A DNA stretch of 64,000 nucleotides from contig CM030364.1 of the NCBI GenBank assembly GCA_017893485.1, positions 45,994,754 to 46,058,753 on the forward strand, written 5' to 3'. This DNA is from Hemerocallis citrina (lineage: Eukaryota > Streptophyta > Magnoliopsida > Asparagales > Asphodelaceae). Within the stretch, counting starts at the first letter, position 1, and each line of letters begins with the position of its first letter. Below, piece by piece: positions 9,191 to 18,471 of this stretch. Under the pieces are notes generated by a model. The model made no database searches. It was not told where the DNA came from and saw only the letters and a program-made list of their open reading frames with translations. The position numbers were made by a program, and so were the translations under genes.

Positions 9191-10330
9191 ATAGGCCTTG
9201 AGTTGCTCAAAAGATTCTTGCTGTGCTTGTCCCCACTCAAAGCCTTTCACCCCTCTTAGGGCCTTGAAGAACGAGAGATACTTCTCCCCTGACTTAGAGA
9301 GGAAGCATCTAATGGCGGCGAGGCACCCAGTAAGTCTTTGAATATTTTTATGTTGAATGGGGGAACCATGTCCAAAATAGCTCAAATCATCTCTAGGATA
9401 ACCCTTATTCCCCTCTGGCTGACCATAAATTCGAGGAATTTGCAAGACAATACGTCGAAGGCACATTTGGATGGATTGAATTTCATGTTGTGCTTTCGGA
9501 AGACGTCGAAGGATTCCTGAAGGTCGATCACATGGTCTTTTACTGAGTCTTTTCACCAACATATCTTCTACATAGACTTCCATGTTCCTGTCAATCTGTT
9601 CGCTGAAGACCTTGTTGACAAGGCGTTGATAAGTAGGTTCGGCATTCTTTAACTCGAATGGCATGATGCGGTAACAATAAAGTCCTTGATCAGTAGTGAA
9701 AGATGTCTTTGGAATGTCGAGGGGAACATTCTGGTCTGATAGTACCCTAAGAAGGCATCCATAAAACTTAAGAGTTCATAACTGGATGTGGCGTCGATCA
9801 GGGCATCAAAGCTGAGAAGGGAAAACAGGTCTTTCGGGCATGCTTTGTTCAAGTCTGTGAAATCGATGCAAATTCTCCACTTATAATCGACCTTCTTTAC
9901 CATGAAAACATTTGTGAGCCATTTAGGGAAACTGACTTCTTGGATGAACCGGGCCTCTAGGAGTTTATCTACTTCCTCTTTGATGGCTCTTTGTCGATCA
10001 GGGGCGAATTTGCGACATTTCTGCTGGACTGGCTTGGCTTTAGGTTTTATGTTGAGGCAGGTGCATAAGTAATTCTTCTAAAATCTAGGGCATATCGGTA
10101 GCAGTCCAAGTGAATAGATCATGGTTCCCCCTAATGCATTTGATGATTTCCTCCTTGACCTGGTCGTGGAGGACTTTTATTACTTGGAATGTTTTGGTCG
10201 GGTCCTCCTTAGAAAAGGGGGTTTCCTTTAGTTCATCCACTGGTTCTGAGATGGCTTGGATGCTCCCTTAGGGGATTTCTAGTGCTTCCAGTGAAAGGAT
10301 CTGACCTCTCATTGAAGTCATATAGCATTT
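9128..10330 (-). pseudogene. Tat reverse transcriptase with YVED active site
   Basis: The palm region reads KWRICIDFTDLNKACPKDLF and SFDALIDATSSYELLSFMDA (9,649-9,903), followed by MPFELKNAEPTYQRLVNKVF and EVYVEDMLVK (9,540-9,664). The canonical motif is Y-V-D-D; here the first catalytic aspartate is glutamate (codons near 9,561-9,577). The stretch 9,904-10,330 contains the N-terminal linker with FSKEDPTKTFQVIKVLHDQV and several stops. The connection toward RNase H includes GVKGFEWGQAQQESFEQLKA. Frame breaks occur between palm and thumb. Confidence 0.82.
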
Positions 10331-10339
10331 ACGAGCGGT

Positions 10340-10800
10340 CTATTGGCTTCCCCTGACTTCTGCCACCCCTGCCGAGGTTAGGAATTTCATCTTCATTTGA
10401 AAATCCGAAGGTGCGGCATGAAGTGCGGCTAGCAGGTCGACCAAGGATTGAATTGTAAGCGGCTTCACATCAACGACCATGATGACCAACGGCTCTGTTC
10501 GGGTTGTCGGAGCTTTTCCAGCGGTCAAGAGTAACTACTCCTTCAATTGTTACTGGCACTGCTATGAACCCGTGGATAGTGCATCTAGCGGGTTTTAGGC
10601 GAACCTCGGGAGAGCTTGAGGCCTTCAAAGGAGTCCAGAAAGAGGATGTTGACATAGCTACCTTTGTCGACCAGGATCCGGCACACTTCGTGGTTGACCA
10701 TGCTGAGAGTGATGATGAGGGCATCACAATGGGACGTTTGGATGCCTTCTAGATCCCTATTTGAGAATGTCACCGGAATCCCGAGGCTCTTGGGTGGTGG
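10340..10800 (-). pseudogene. Tat retropepsin (aspartic protease)
   Basis: The frame reads VTFSNRDLEGIQTSHCDALI, then MVNHEVCRILVDKGSYVNIL and FLDSFEGLKL. The D-x-G-S catalytic core is present as VDKGS; elements of this group usually have D-x-G-S-S, so the second serine is replaced by tyrosine. A frame change near 10,590 leads to GFIAVPVTIEGVVTLD. The domain would process the Gag-Pol polyprotein in a live element. Confidence 0.7.
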
Positions 10801-11740
10801 GAAGTTCTGTACCGAATTAACTTCTCAGATAATGGCCTTTCAGGAGGAGTTCGACTCTCCCCCTATTGGACCTCCAGGGATAAGGTGGAGGATGTTCGCT
10901 GGTTTGGAGTCTTGGGACTCGGCAGGCCTTTCGGTTCGGTTGTTAGCTCCCCGGGGTGGAGGAGGATCGGCCATGTCCTTCCTGACGAACTTTTCTAATT
11001 GCCCTCGCTGAATGAGGGCTTCAATCTCCTCCTTGAGGGCCCGACAATCATCCGTGTCATGGTCGTGGTCCCTATGAAAGTGGCACTACTTGTCTCTATT
11101 CCTTCTCTTACCGGGGGTATTCATCTTCGGGGGTGGATGGAGCAGTCATTCTTTGCCTACTTCCATGAGGACAGCCGAGATGCTGGCATTGAGGGGGATG
11201 AATTTTTCAAAACAAGGAGGAGAGCGGCGCTGGCCGTTGTTGTCTTTCTGGAGCTTCTTGGAACCTTCTTCATCCGCACCCTTCCGCTTGTTCTCGGATG
11301 GGGGCTCCTTCTGCTTATGGGGATGCAGGGCTTCTTCAGCCCGGATGTACTTCTCGCTCCTCAGCAAGATTTCTGAGAAGTCCCGATGAGGCTTCTTAGC
11401 GAGGGATGTCTTTGGATTGGCCTGGTTGATGTTGTGTCTGAACGCTGCAGAAGCTACTAATTGGTCGAGATAGGCAATAGACCGAGCTTCGGCGGTAAAA
11501 CCCTGAACATAATCTCTTAGGCGTTCAACTTTCCTTTGACTAAGGGATAGTAAGGATGCACTTGTTTTTTCAGCTCGGCGGCTGCTAACGGAGTGGGTGA
11601 GGAAGAGCTCCTCAAACTGGTCAAATGAGAAAATGGAGGCTGGGGATAAATGGGAGTACCATTCTCTCACTAGCCCCTTCAACGTGGCTGGTAAGATTTT
11701 GCAGAGGAGTGCGTCTGAGGCTTGATGAATCATCATGAGA
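10801..11740 (-). pseudogene. Tat gag capsid and zinc-knuckle region
   Basis: The capsid part (11,146-11,736, 196 aa) reads MMIHQASDALLCKILPATLK, LVREWYSHLSPASIFSFDQF, EELFLTHSV and SLSQRKVERLRDYVQGFTAE, matching the gypsy Retrotrans_gag domain. After a stop, the frame continues to a knuckle-like [20 protein letters not shown] (about 11,000-11,080). The N-terminus of gag is cut off at about 11,740, where the sequence changes to an unrelated A+T-rich spacer. Confidence 0.8.
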
Positions 11741-11893
11741 GTTTTAAAATAGTACTACTTTATTTTGGATGTTGGTGATGTGGGTCATCTTTATTTTGGA
11801 TGCTGGTGGCTTCTTGTAAATAGTACTACTATGTTTTTTTAATTGCGCATTAATGAAGCGATGACAGGGTCATTTTTTTTATTAAAAAAAAAA
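11741..11893. other. Spacer at left edge of segmental duplication
   Basis: A+T-rich sequence with two partial copies of AGTACTACT / TTTATTTTGGATG, ending in a T-run and a long A-run. It has no counterpart left of the other duplication units, so 11,893/11,894 is the left breakpoint. Confidence 0.6.
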
Positions 11894-12332
11894 AACAAAT
11901 TAACACGGCACAGAGAAGCTACTGTTAAAAAAATTTAGACTACTATATGAACCGAGAAGGGAGGTGCCTGAGACTGACATCTCATCTTTTGACAACTTTT
12001 TGGTATCTTCGAATTGCTTTTTACCACAGGAATTTTTTTTGTGAATATTTTGGACTAGGAGGTTAAGTGTGGAAAGTGTCAAAGTAAGCAAACTGAATCA
12101 TCTCGATTTATATACATTCAAATAGATGATATACATACTCAAATCAAATTCATAAATTCATAATTGAACACACTGACTTGCTAGTAGCTAGCAAATTTAC
12201 AATGGAAGCTAGGCAAGATTTTAGGATTGACATAGATAGATATACACAGTTGCACACTAGTGGGAAAGTTAGAATTTGACTTAATTTTTGGCGATCGAAA
12301 TTACCCACCCAATCTTCTTAATTTATGCTTTT
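11894..12332 (-). other. 3' flank of cysteine protease copy 1
   Basis: A+T-rich region downstream of the minus-strand protease gene, with presumably the 3' UTR nearest 12,332. No other gene is visible; the 63-aa frame at 11,900-12,091 has no recognisable features. The region is repeated at 31,664-32,102 and 51,484-51,926. Confidence 0.5.
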
Positions 12333-13625
12333 TCAAGCAGTTGGGTATGAAGCTTGCATGGCAATGCCACATAATCCTTCCTTAGCAGCCACATCCCTTT
12401 CCATCCTTATGTACCCATTCTCTCCCCATGAAGCTCCCCATGAGTTCTTTATTAACCAATACTTAGTACCGTCACTTGTTGTACCGTAACCAACGGCAGT
12501 CACACCATGGTCAAGATCAGTCCCACATTCTCCTGTGAAGACTCCGCCTGAATACCCCTGGAAGGCGAAACCGCCTGCATCAATGGCAACAGAGATGGGT
12601 TGGTTGGCTACGGCCTTAAGGAGTGCAGCTTCGCTATTTGCAGGCACATCTTCGTAGCCAGTGATGGAAGCTGCATGAGATGCGGCCTTGTTGGCATTGC
12701 AGGTGTCATCAGTTCCTTGGTAGGGGTAGTTTACTTCGGTAGTTAAGCCTTTGTTCTTCATTATAAACTTGAAGGCGTCATCCATGAGGCCTCCACTGCA
12801 GCCTTGGTCCACGCCTTTGACATCACAGTCCACAAGCTCTTGCTCTGAGAGGGAGATGAGCTTGCCTGTGCTCAGTTTGTTGATTCCTTCAGTTGCACCT
12901 ACTGCAGAGAATGCCCAACAACTACCTAAAAGATACATATACTCAAAAATGTAAGATAAGTACTGTGATTTTTAATATAAAATCTGGATCCTACATAATT
13001 TATGCTAGTTTATTTTACTATAGGAGAAACATGAGGGATCCATCTAAGGTGCAGAAGCAATTGACCTGGACGACATGTATCATCAATATCTTGCATCAAT
13101 ATCTTGCAATATGAAAGTAGTACAACTTTTGTATAGTCAATAAGAGTAACTACTTGGTAATGTATATGGTTGCTATAACTATGAGTAACTTTACTTACCA
13201 CATTGGCCTTGATCCTTGACTGGAGTGACTGCACCCTTTGTCCTCCAATCCATAGATGCTGGCACGGCCGTGACATTCTCATATTTGAAGGTAGACGTAG
13301 TGATCTTTGATGAAGGCTTAAATCCGTTTCGTGCCCTGAACTCCTCATTGGTGAGATCCGTGAATTTGTTAAGACCAAGCTTGTACTTTTGGTTTTGGGC
13401 ATTGAATGCTTCAATCCGCTCGACGTTGGCCTTAAATATCTCGAACCGCTCTGCCTTCTCCGCTGAGTCCTTGTACACTCGTCCATTCTGAACCATCCAT
13501 GCTTCATGCCTCTCCACCATTGACATTTCACTAAGGCTGCGTGATTCTACTGCCGAATGAGAAGCCCAAATACTGAGGATCACGAACAAGGCCAACCATA
13601 AGCAACTCTGTGTAGGAAATGCCAT
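12333..13625 (-). CDS. Papain-like cysteine protease (SAG12/SAG39 type), copy 1
   Basis: Two exons, complement(12333..12925, 13199..13625), separated by a 273-bp phase-1 GT-AG intron; 339 aa, the usual length for this family. It starts with a signal peptide ([19 protein letters not shown]), then an I29 inhibitor propeptide with an ERFNIN-type helix ([17 protein letters not shown]) and [11 protein letters not shown]. The mature enzyme begins near VPASMDW. The catalytic set is complete: Q139, C145 in QGQCGSCWAFS, H282 in DLDHG and N303 in KNSWG. Such enzymes are secreted or vacuolar and degrade protein, often in senescence or stress. The protein is identical to copy 2. No lesion is seen. The exact orthologue cannot be named from sequence alone. 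Confidence 0.93.
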
Positions 13626-13689
13626 GTTAATTTGAGAACAATTAACTAATTAGATGAAGTCTGGTATATTGTTACGTAGAATGCATGAG

Positions 13690-13698
13690 TTTATATAG
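13690..13698 (-). promoter_or_regulatory. TATA box of protease copy 1
   Basis: On the minus strand CCTATATAAAC lies about 65-73 bp before the ATG at 13,625, a normal plant distance that leaves a short 5' UTR. The sequence is the same in front of copies 2 and 3. Confidence 0.6.
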
Positions 13699-14999
13699 GC
13701 GTTAGAGAGAGTGTTCGACACTCAGTTTAAACTTATAATACTGTACCATTTAGGAGATCGAAAGAGACATGTGCGTAGCGTGTGAGTTGGTACGAATGTA
13801 GGTTCCGTTCCCATTCATTTGGGGTTTGGCGGGACTGGGATAGAGATGGATTTGTATAGTTCCTCAATTGCTAATGATTACCGTAAGCTAACCGCCTTTT
13901 TAATGAAGGTTCCTTTACTTGATTACAATTTGATAAGCACTCTGTAAGAATGTAACAAATTAGTTAAGATATAAAATTTTCTGCTGTGAGCCATGGTGAA
14001 TTAATTAGACAAAAAACAAAGTGCCCCAAATGAGTTTGGCTTGAGTACATAATGCACATACAACGTTTGAAAAAAAAATACATTATATTTATTCATGCAT
14101 CTCTTAATTTAAACACATTCTATTAACTTTGAATTATTAAATTACAATTCTACCTTTACGCTTTCTTATCTCGATCTCTTTTTCCTTTCTCTCCTTTCTT
14201 CATTCTCAAACATTAAATATAATCAAATCTGAATCTCATCATCTTGCCAAACGCCGGCACCGATTGGCAATGGTCGGCAAGAGTTCGGTTTGGGAGGCAG
14301 CGATCGGCATCGGTAAGCAGTTCGACTATCTTTTCCTTTTTCTTTTTTCCCCCAAAATCTAGGGTTTCTAAAATCAAAATCAAACATACCCAAATCATCA
14401 AAAAAAAAAAAAAAAAAAAGGAAAACCCATATTAAAACCCCTAATTCGAACTAACCCAACTCAACAAAAGAGGAAAAGATCATCAAAATAAGTACAACCC
14501 TTTGATGCACCTATCTCGTCCTTTAATATAATGCTAGTTATATCTTTGATTTTTCCTTTACTTTTTGTTCAGTTGTTGATCGTTGTGATTAGAAGCCAAG
14601 AGCCGCTCTAGGTTTAAGTGAGTACTGGAACTTGTTTTGATTTTAAAAAGAGCTTAAAAACTTGTTAAAGTAGGTTTGTAGTGGATTTTAGGTGAGTAGA
14701 GAAACAGATGGTACTTTAGGCACAATAAAAGTTAGAATCTGAGTGTTTTTTTAGTGAATGATGATTTGATGGAGGTCTCTTGACCCCTGAGGACCTTGCG
14801 AGGCCATCGGTGGAAGGTTTGTGGACCGAGACATGGTCATGGAGAGGATGATGTTCTTAACGGCTTCGACGGGTGAATGAGAATTTAACTGTTGAGGAGA
14901 TATTTGCTATTTTCAATGTAACATGAGCAATAAAAAAACATAAAAAATCAAAAAAAAATCAAACCCTGAAATCTGAAAAATCTAAATTTCTAAGTAATA
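13699..14999. other. Upstream region of protease copy 1, no clear gene
   Basis: The first few hundred bases probably hold the protease promoter. Around 14,230-14,330 a G+C-richer patch (frame MPNAGTDWQWSARVRFGRQR) and around 14,760-14,880 a short conserved open patch (AIGGRFVDRDMVMERMM) look like remnants of a gene on the plus strand, but neither is recognised and both are full of stops in context. An A-run lies at 14,400-14,419. Confidence 0.45.
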
Positions 15000-15000
15000 A

Positions 15001-15007
15001 AGAGAGT

Positions 15008-15059
<52 letters not shown>
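15001..15059. repeat. (GA)n microsatellite
   Basis: Nearly pure GA dinucleotide run of about 58 bp, followed by further GA-rich sequence and a poly-G run at 15,122-15,134. In unit 2 the same run is shorter (about 34,780-34,813), one of the main length differences between units. Confidence 0.95.
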
Positions 15060-15064
<5 letters not shown>

Positions 15065-15182
15065 GAAAAAAGTGAAGAGAAGAGAGAGAGATAGTAATAA
15101 AATAATGAGTTTTTTTAGTTTGGGGGGGGGGGGGATTTTTTATTTTGGGAGGAAAAATTTTCGGAGGAAATATATATATATA

Positions 15183-15354
15183 GGGTAAAAGGGATATGAG
15201 CAACTTGCTTATTTAGTAAATGAGCAATTGATTATGTGGCATGCATGTGATACATTGGACAACTAACCCTTTTAAGGCTTTTCCAATCACATGTATGCCA
15301 CATCATCAATTGCTTATTTACTAAATGAGCAAGTTGCTCATATCCCTTTTTCCC
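15183..15354. mobile_element. MITE-A, 172 bp foldback, left copy of unit 1
   Basis: Starts GGGTAAAAGGGATATGAGC and ends GCTCATATCCCTTTTTCCC. The two arms are inverted repeats of about 65-70 bp (AACTTGCTTATTTAGTAAAT against its complement) around a short centre. It is flanked by TA-rich sequence on both sides, compatible with a TA target. It has no coding capacity. A second copy lies at 30,351-30,522. Confidence 0.8.
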
Positions 15355-15370
15355 ATATATATATATATAT

Positions 15371-15797
15371 ATACTACTACTATAATGGGAGAAGGCCTTA
15401 GTGTAATTTGTCCATCTACCAACCCGTGCAATGCACGTGCATAACTATTGTAAAGGAGGTCTCAGGTTTGAGTCCTCACTACGTCAAATTTTATACTTTA
15501 ATTTTTTTTAATATATTAAATGTGCATCACACGTGTAAATTACTATCTATTTATCTATCTATCTATATATCTATAATATAATACATAATAACTATTATAA
15601 TGGAAGAGTTAGAATTGTAAATCTACCTACTTACGTGCAACACACGTGCAACTCTAACTCTCCCATTATACTCTTCACATTTACTTTTAAAAATATATGT
15701 TCCTATTTATTAAGATATGCATCACATGTGTAAATCAGAGTTCTTATTTTAAATTTTTAAATAAATCAATACGTGCATTGCATGTGTATATTACTAG
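15371..15797 (+). mobile_element. Small Helitron-like non-autonomous element
   Basis: The 5' part reads TACTACTACTATAATGGGAG. The 3' part has the imperfect palindrome ACGTGCATTGCATGT, then about 8 nt, then CTAG followed by T, as in Helitron 3' ends. A related copy lies in reverse at 58,314-58,667 and there begins with a proper TC (TCTCTAATATTATTATGGGA). Both contain GTGCATTGCACG-like palindromes. No transposase is encoded. Here the leading TC is not evident. Confidence 0.55.
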
Positions 15798-15810
15798 TAT
15801 ATAACTAGTA

Positions 15811-15924
15811 AATCTTCCATTGTGCACCACCCCTCCGTGTGCACTCGTGTGCACTCGGCCTTCCCGCCTTCATATCGATGTTCCGAACCGTTCACATTGA
15901 TCTACACATCTAAATTAGTCTAAA
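15811..15924. mobile_element. MITE-B, left arm (split by CACTA), unit 1
   Basis: AATCTTCCATTGTGCACCAC through CACTCGGCCTTCCCGCCTTC and AAATTAGTCTAAA is the inverted complement of the sequence on the far side of the CACTA element (30,068-30,293). The two together form one foldback element of about 340 bp with long terminal inverted repeats. A single related arm occurs at 59,485-59,645. Confidence 0.75.
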
Positions 15925-15936
15925 CACTACAACACA

Positions 15937-16195
15937 TGTGCGATTTACCGGTGTATATTCCCCGGCGTTTTACCATTCGCGCCGGGGTAGGGAGTAACCA
16001 GGAATGGGGCGTCAGATTGGATGGTTATACACCGACAGCCTCTATAAAACGCCGGGGATTCATGATATTCACTGGTGTTTTATTTAGAAACGCCAATGAA
16101 TGGTTTTATTCACCGGTGTTTTAATAACACACGCCGGAGAATATATAGATACATTCACCGGTGTTTGTAATTGCAAACGCCGGTGAATTAACTGA
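15937..16195. repeat. CACTA left subterminal hairpin repeats
   Basis: Repeated inverted pairs of the type ACCGGTGTTT...AAACGCCGGTGAA (for example 16,157-16,188) and CCCCGGCGTTTT...GCGCCGGGG near 15,960-15,985. In CACTA elements, short subterminal motifs in both orientations serve as binding sites for the element-encoded TNPA-type protein. By position and arrangement these are the equivalent; binding itself is inferred. Confidence 0.7.
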
Positions 16196-16490
16196 GATAA
16201 ATCCCCGCGAACCCTAACATTTTGCTCGCTAATTTCCCAAACCTAATTTCGCCTCCTTCGTTTTCCCTCCTCCCTCTCTCTATTTCTCGCGCTTCGCCTC
16301 CGTCCCTTCGTCATCTTCGACAGCCCAATTCGATTTCCCTCCTCCCTCTCTCTATTTCGCGGTGAATTTGCGATCGAAAACCACCGCTCGTCGCCCCGCT
16401 CTCTCTCTATCTCCTACGCCACCGCTCGTTGCCCCGCTCGTTGCCCCCCTCTCTCTCTTCGGTAATTTCTCTTGATTTCTCTCCTTTTCA
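16196..16490 (+). promoter_or_regulatory. CACTA CT-rich leader region
   Basis: Sequence rich in CTCTCTCTATTTC and CGCCTCC(G/T) blocks, beginning after GCGAACCCTAACATTTT. It resembles a plant 5' UTR and likely contains the transcribed leader of the transposase gene, ending in TTCGGTAATTTC, where GTAATT could act as splice donor. No open frame of note. Confidence 0.4.
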
Positions 16491-17890
16491 CTGTCAAAGA
16501 TACTGAATTCATGCATCTGATTGGCATCTTAGCATGATTTTTTTACCAAAATGGGTTAACTGTCAACTAAGGATGCTGGCTGTATACCAAAATTCTCCAA
16601 ATCTGTACAAGAATTGGGCTGCACAAACCTTGTGCAGGTTTATTTTGGAGCCAAAAACATCATGATTTAGTTGGGATGAAGAATTAATAGAGAAACATAT
16701 ATGCTTAGATACTGGAAATTTTCATTTTCTTTTACTGTTAAAGAAACTAATTGCATGCATCTGATTGTCATCTTAGCATGATTTTTTTTACCGAAATGGG
16801 TTCACTGTCAACTAAGGATGCTGTATGTATACCAAAATCTGCCAAATCTGTACAAGAATTGGGCGGAACATACCTTGTGCAGGTTTATTTTGGAGCCACA
16901 AACATCAATGGTTTAGTTGGGATGAAGAATTAATAGAGAAACATATATGCTTAGATACTGGAAATTTTCATTTTCTTTTACTGTTAAAGAAACTGAATTC
17001 ATGCATCTGATTGCCATCTTAGCATGATTTTTTTACCAAAATGGGTTCACTGTCAACTAAGGATGCTGTATGTATACCAAAATCCTCCAAAACTGTACAA
17101 GAATTGGGCTGAACAAACCTTGTGCAAGTTTCTTTTGGAGCCACAAATATCATGATTTAGTTGGGATAAAGAAATAATAGAGAAACATATATGCTTAGAT
17201 ACTGGAAATTTTCATTTTCTTTTACTGTTAAAGAAACTGAATTCATGCATCTGATTGCTATCTTAGCATGATTTTTTTACCAAAATGGGTTCACTGTCAA
17301 CTAAGGATGCTGTATGTATACCAAAATCCTCCAAATCTGTACAAGAATTGGGCAAAACAAACCTTGTGCAGGTTTATTTTGGAGCCACAAACATCAATGG
17401 TTTAGTTGGGATGAAGAATTAATAAACAAACATATATTCTTAGATACTGGAAATTTTCATTTCCTTTTACTGTTAAAGAAACTGATCGCATGCATCTGAT
17501 TGTCATCTTAGCATGATTTTTTTACCAAAATGGGTTCACTGTCAACTAAGGATGCTGTATGTATACCAAAATCCTCCAAATCGGTACAGGAATTGGACTG
17601 AACAAACATTGTGCAGGTTTCTTTTGGAGCCACAAACATCATGATTTAGTTGGGATGAAAAATTAATGGAGAAACATATATGCTGAGATACTGGAAATTT
17701 TTATTTTCTTTTACTGTTAAAGAAGCTGAATTCATGCATCTGATTGTCATCTAAGGATGCTAGCTGTATACCAAAATCCTCCAAATCTGTACAAGAATTG
17801 GGCTGAACAAACCTTGTGCAAGTTTCTTTTAGAGCTACAAACATCAATGATTTAGTTGGGATGAAGAATTAATAGAGCAACATATTCGTG
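16491..17890 (+). repeat. 244-bp tandem repeat, 5' block of CACTA copy 1
   Basis: About 5.5 direct copies; ATGCATCTGA recurs at 16,511, 16,755, 17,001, 17,245, 17,490 and 17,734, a period of 244-246 bp. Each unit has CCAAAATGGGTTCACTGTCA, CTGTACAAGAATTGGGC, CCTTGTGCAG and GGAAATTTTCATTTTC. A 61-aa frame recurs in several units. The last unit is internally shortened. The block lies between the leader and the transposase coding region. Confidence 0.93.
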
Positions 17891-17915
17891 GCCATATTAG
17901 TTTCTTTTGTGCAGG

Positions 17916-17917
<2 letters not shown>

Positions 17918-17987
<70 letters not shown>
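17918..17987. repeat. (TTA)n microsatellite
   Basis: About 23 TTA/ATT triplets; two triplets longer in unit 2 (about 37,672-37,747). On the minus strand it gives a meaningless poly-asparagine frame. Confidence 0.95.
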
Positions 17988-18471
17988 TTGGGATAAGTAA
18001 CTGATTATTAGTAGCCATGAACAGAATAGTTCATGAGTCATCAGATCTTCTTGTTATCGTATTTACAGCACGACGCCCTCGTTATTCATCCGATTCCTCT
18101 TCCTCAGCAAATACCCTTTACCATCATCATCTCCTTGAACGGAAAGCCAAATACAGGGGAGACTATAGTCGAATCGATATTAGACTCGAACACAAGGTGT
18201 GCGATAAAATGCCACTAAGGTGGTTGTGATAATTTCCACAAAGGTAATTTAGGGTTATGTGAAAAAAGTAGATTGTATTAAGATTTAATTGTTTTTTTAT
18301 ACATTTTTTGAACCACAATTTCTTTATTTTACAGTTAATTGTTATATCGTTTATTTATTTGTAGCTAGGGATAGTTTTAAAAAAGGTAAAATTAAATATA
18401 CAAAATGCCTTTTACTGTCAATACTATTTAATATATCAAATTTTAATTTCAGATTGTGTGCTATTGTTATA

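Larger units (their letters stand above)
7240..11740 (-). mobile_element. Ty3/gypsy Tat-lineage retrotransposon, 5'-truncated gag-pol
   Basis: Reading leftward from 11,740, the minus strand carries gag, a CCHC-like knuckle, retropepsin, reverse transcriptase, RNase H, a second archaeal-type RNase H and integrase. This is the gypsy order; the duplicated RNase H and the phrase YFDGSSCIKGSGSGV place it in the Tat lineage. Frames are broken repeatedly by stops and shifts. The 5' LTR, leader and N-terminal gag are missing: homology stops at about 11,740, 150 bp before the segmental duplication starts. Neither LTR could be delimited. The element is old and non-autonomous. Confidence 0.88.

Noticed and set aside
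12751..13531. Overlapping ORFs within the protease gene on both strands (for example 13,010-13,531 minus and 13,216-13,491 plus)
   Set aside because: They are shadows or intron read-through frames of the two-exon protease gene; the same holds for the copies at 32.5-33.3 kb and 52.3-53.1 kb.
17844..18041. Poly-asparagine ORF on the minus strand
   Set aside because: It is only the (TTA)n microsatellite read in reverse.
18289..18471. Upstream in-frame ATG of the CACTA transposase
   Set aside because: The MDRSW start matches the family N-terminus and is preceded by a splice acceptor; the 61 extra residues are low complexity and hydrophobic.
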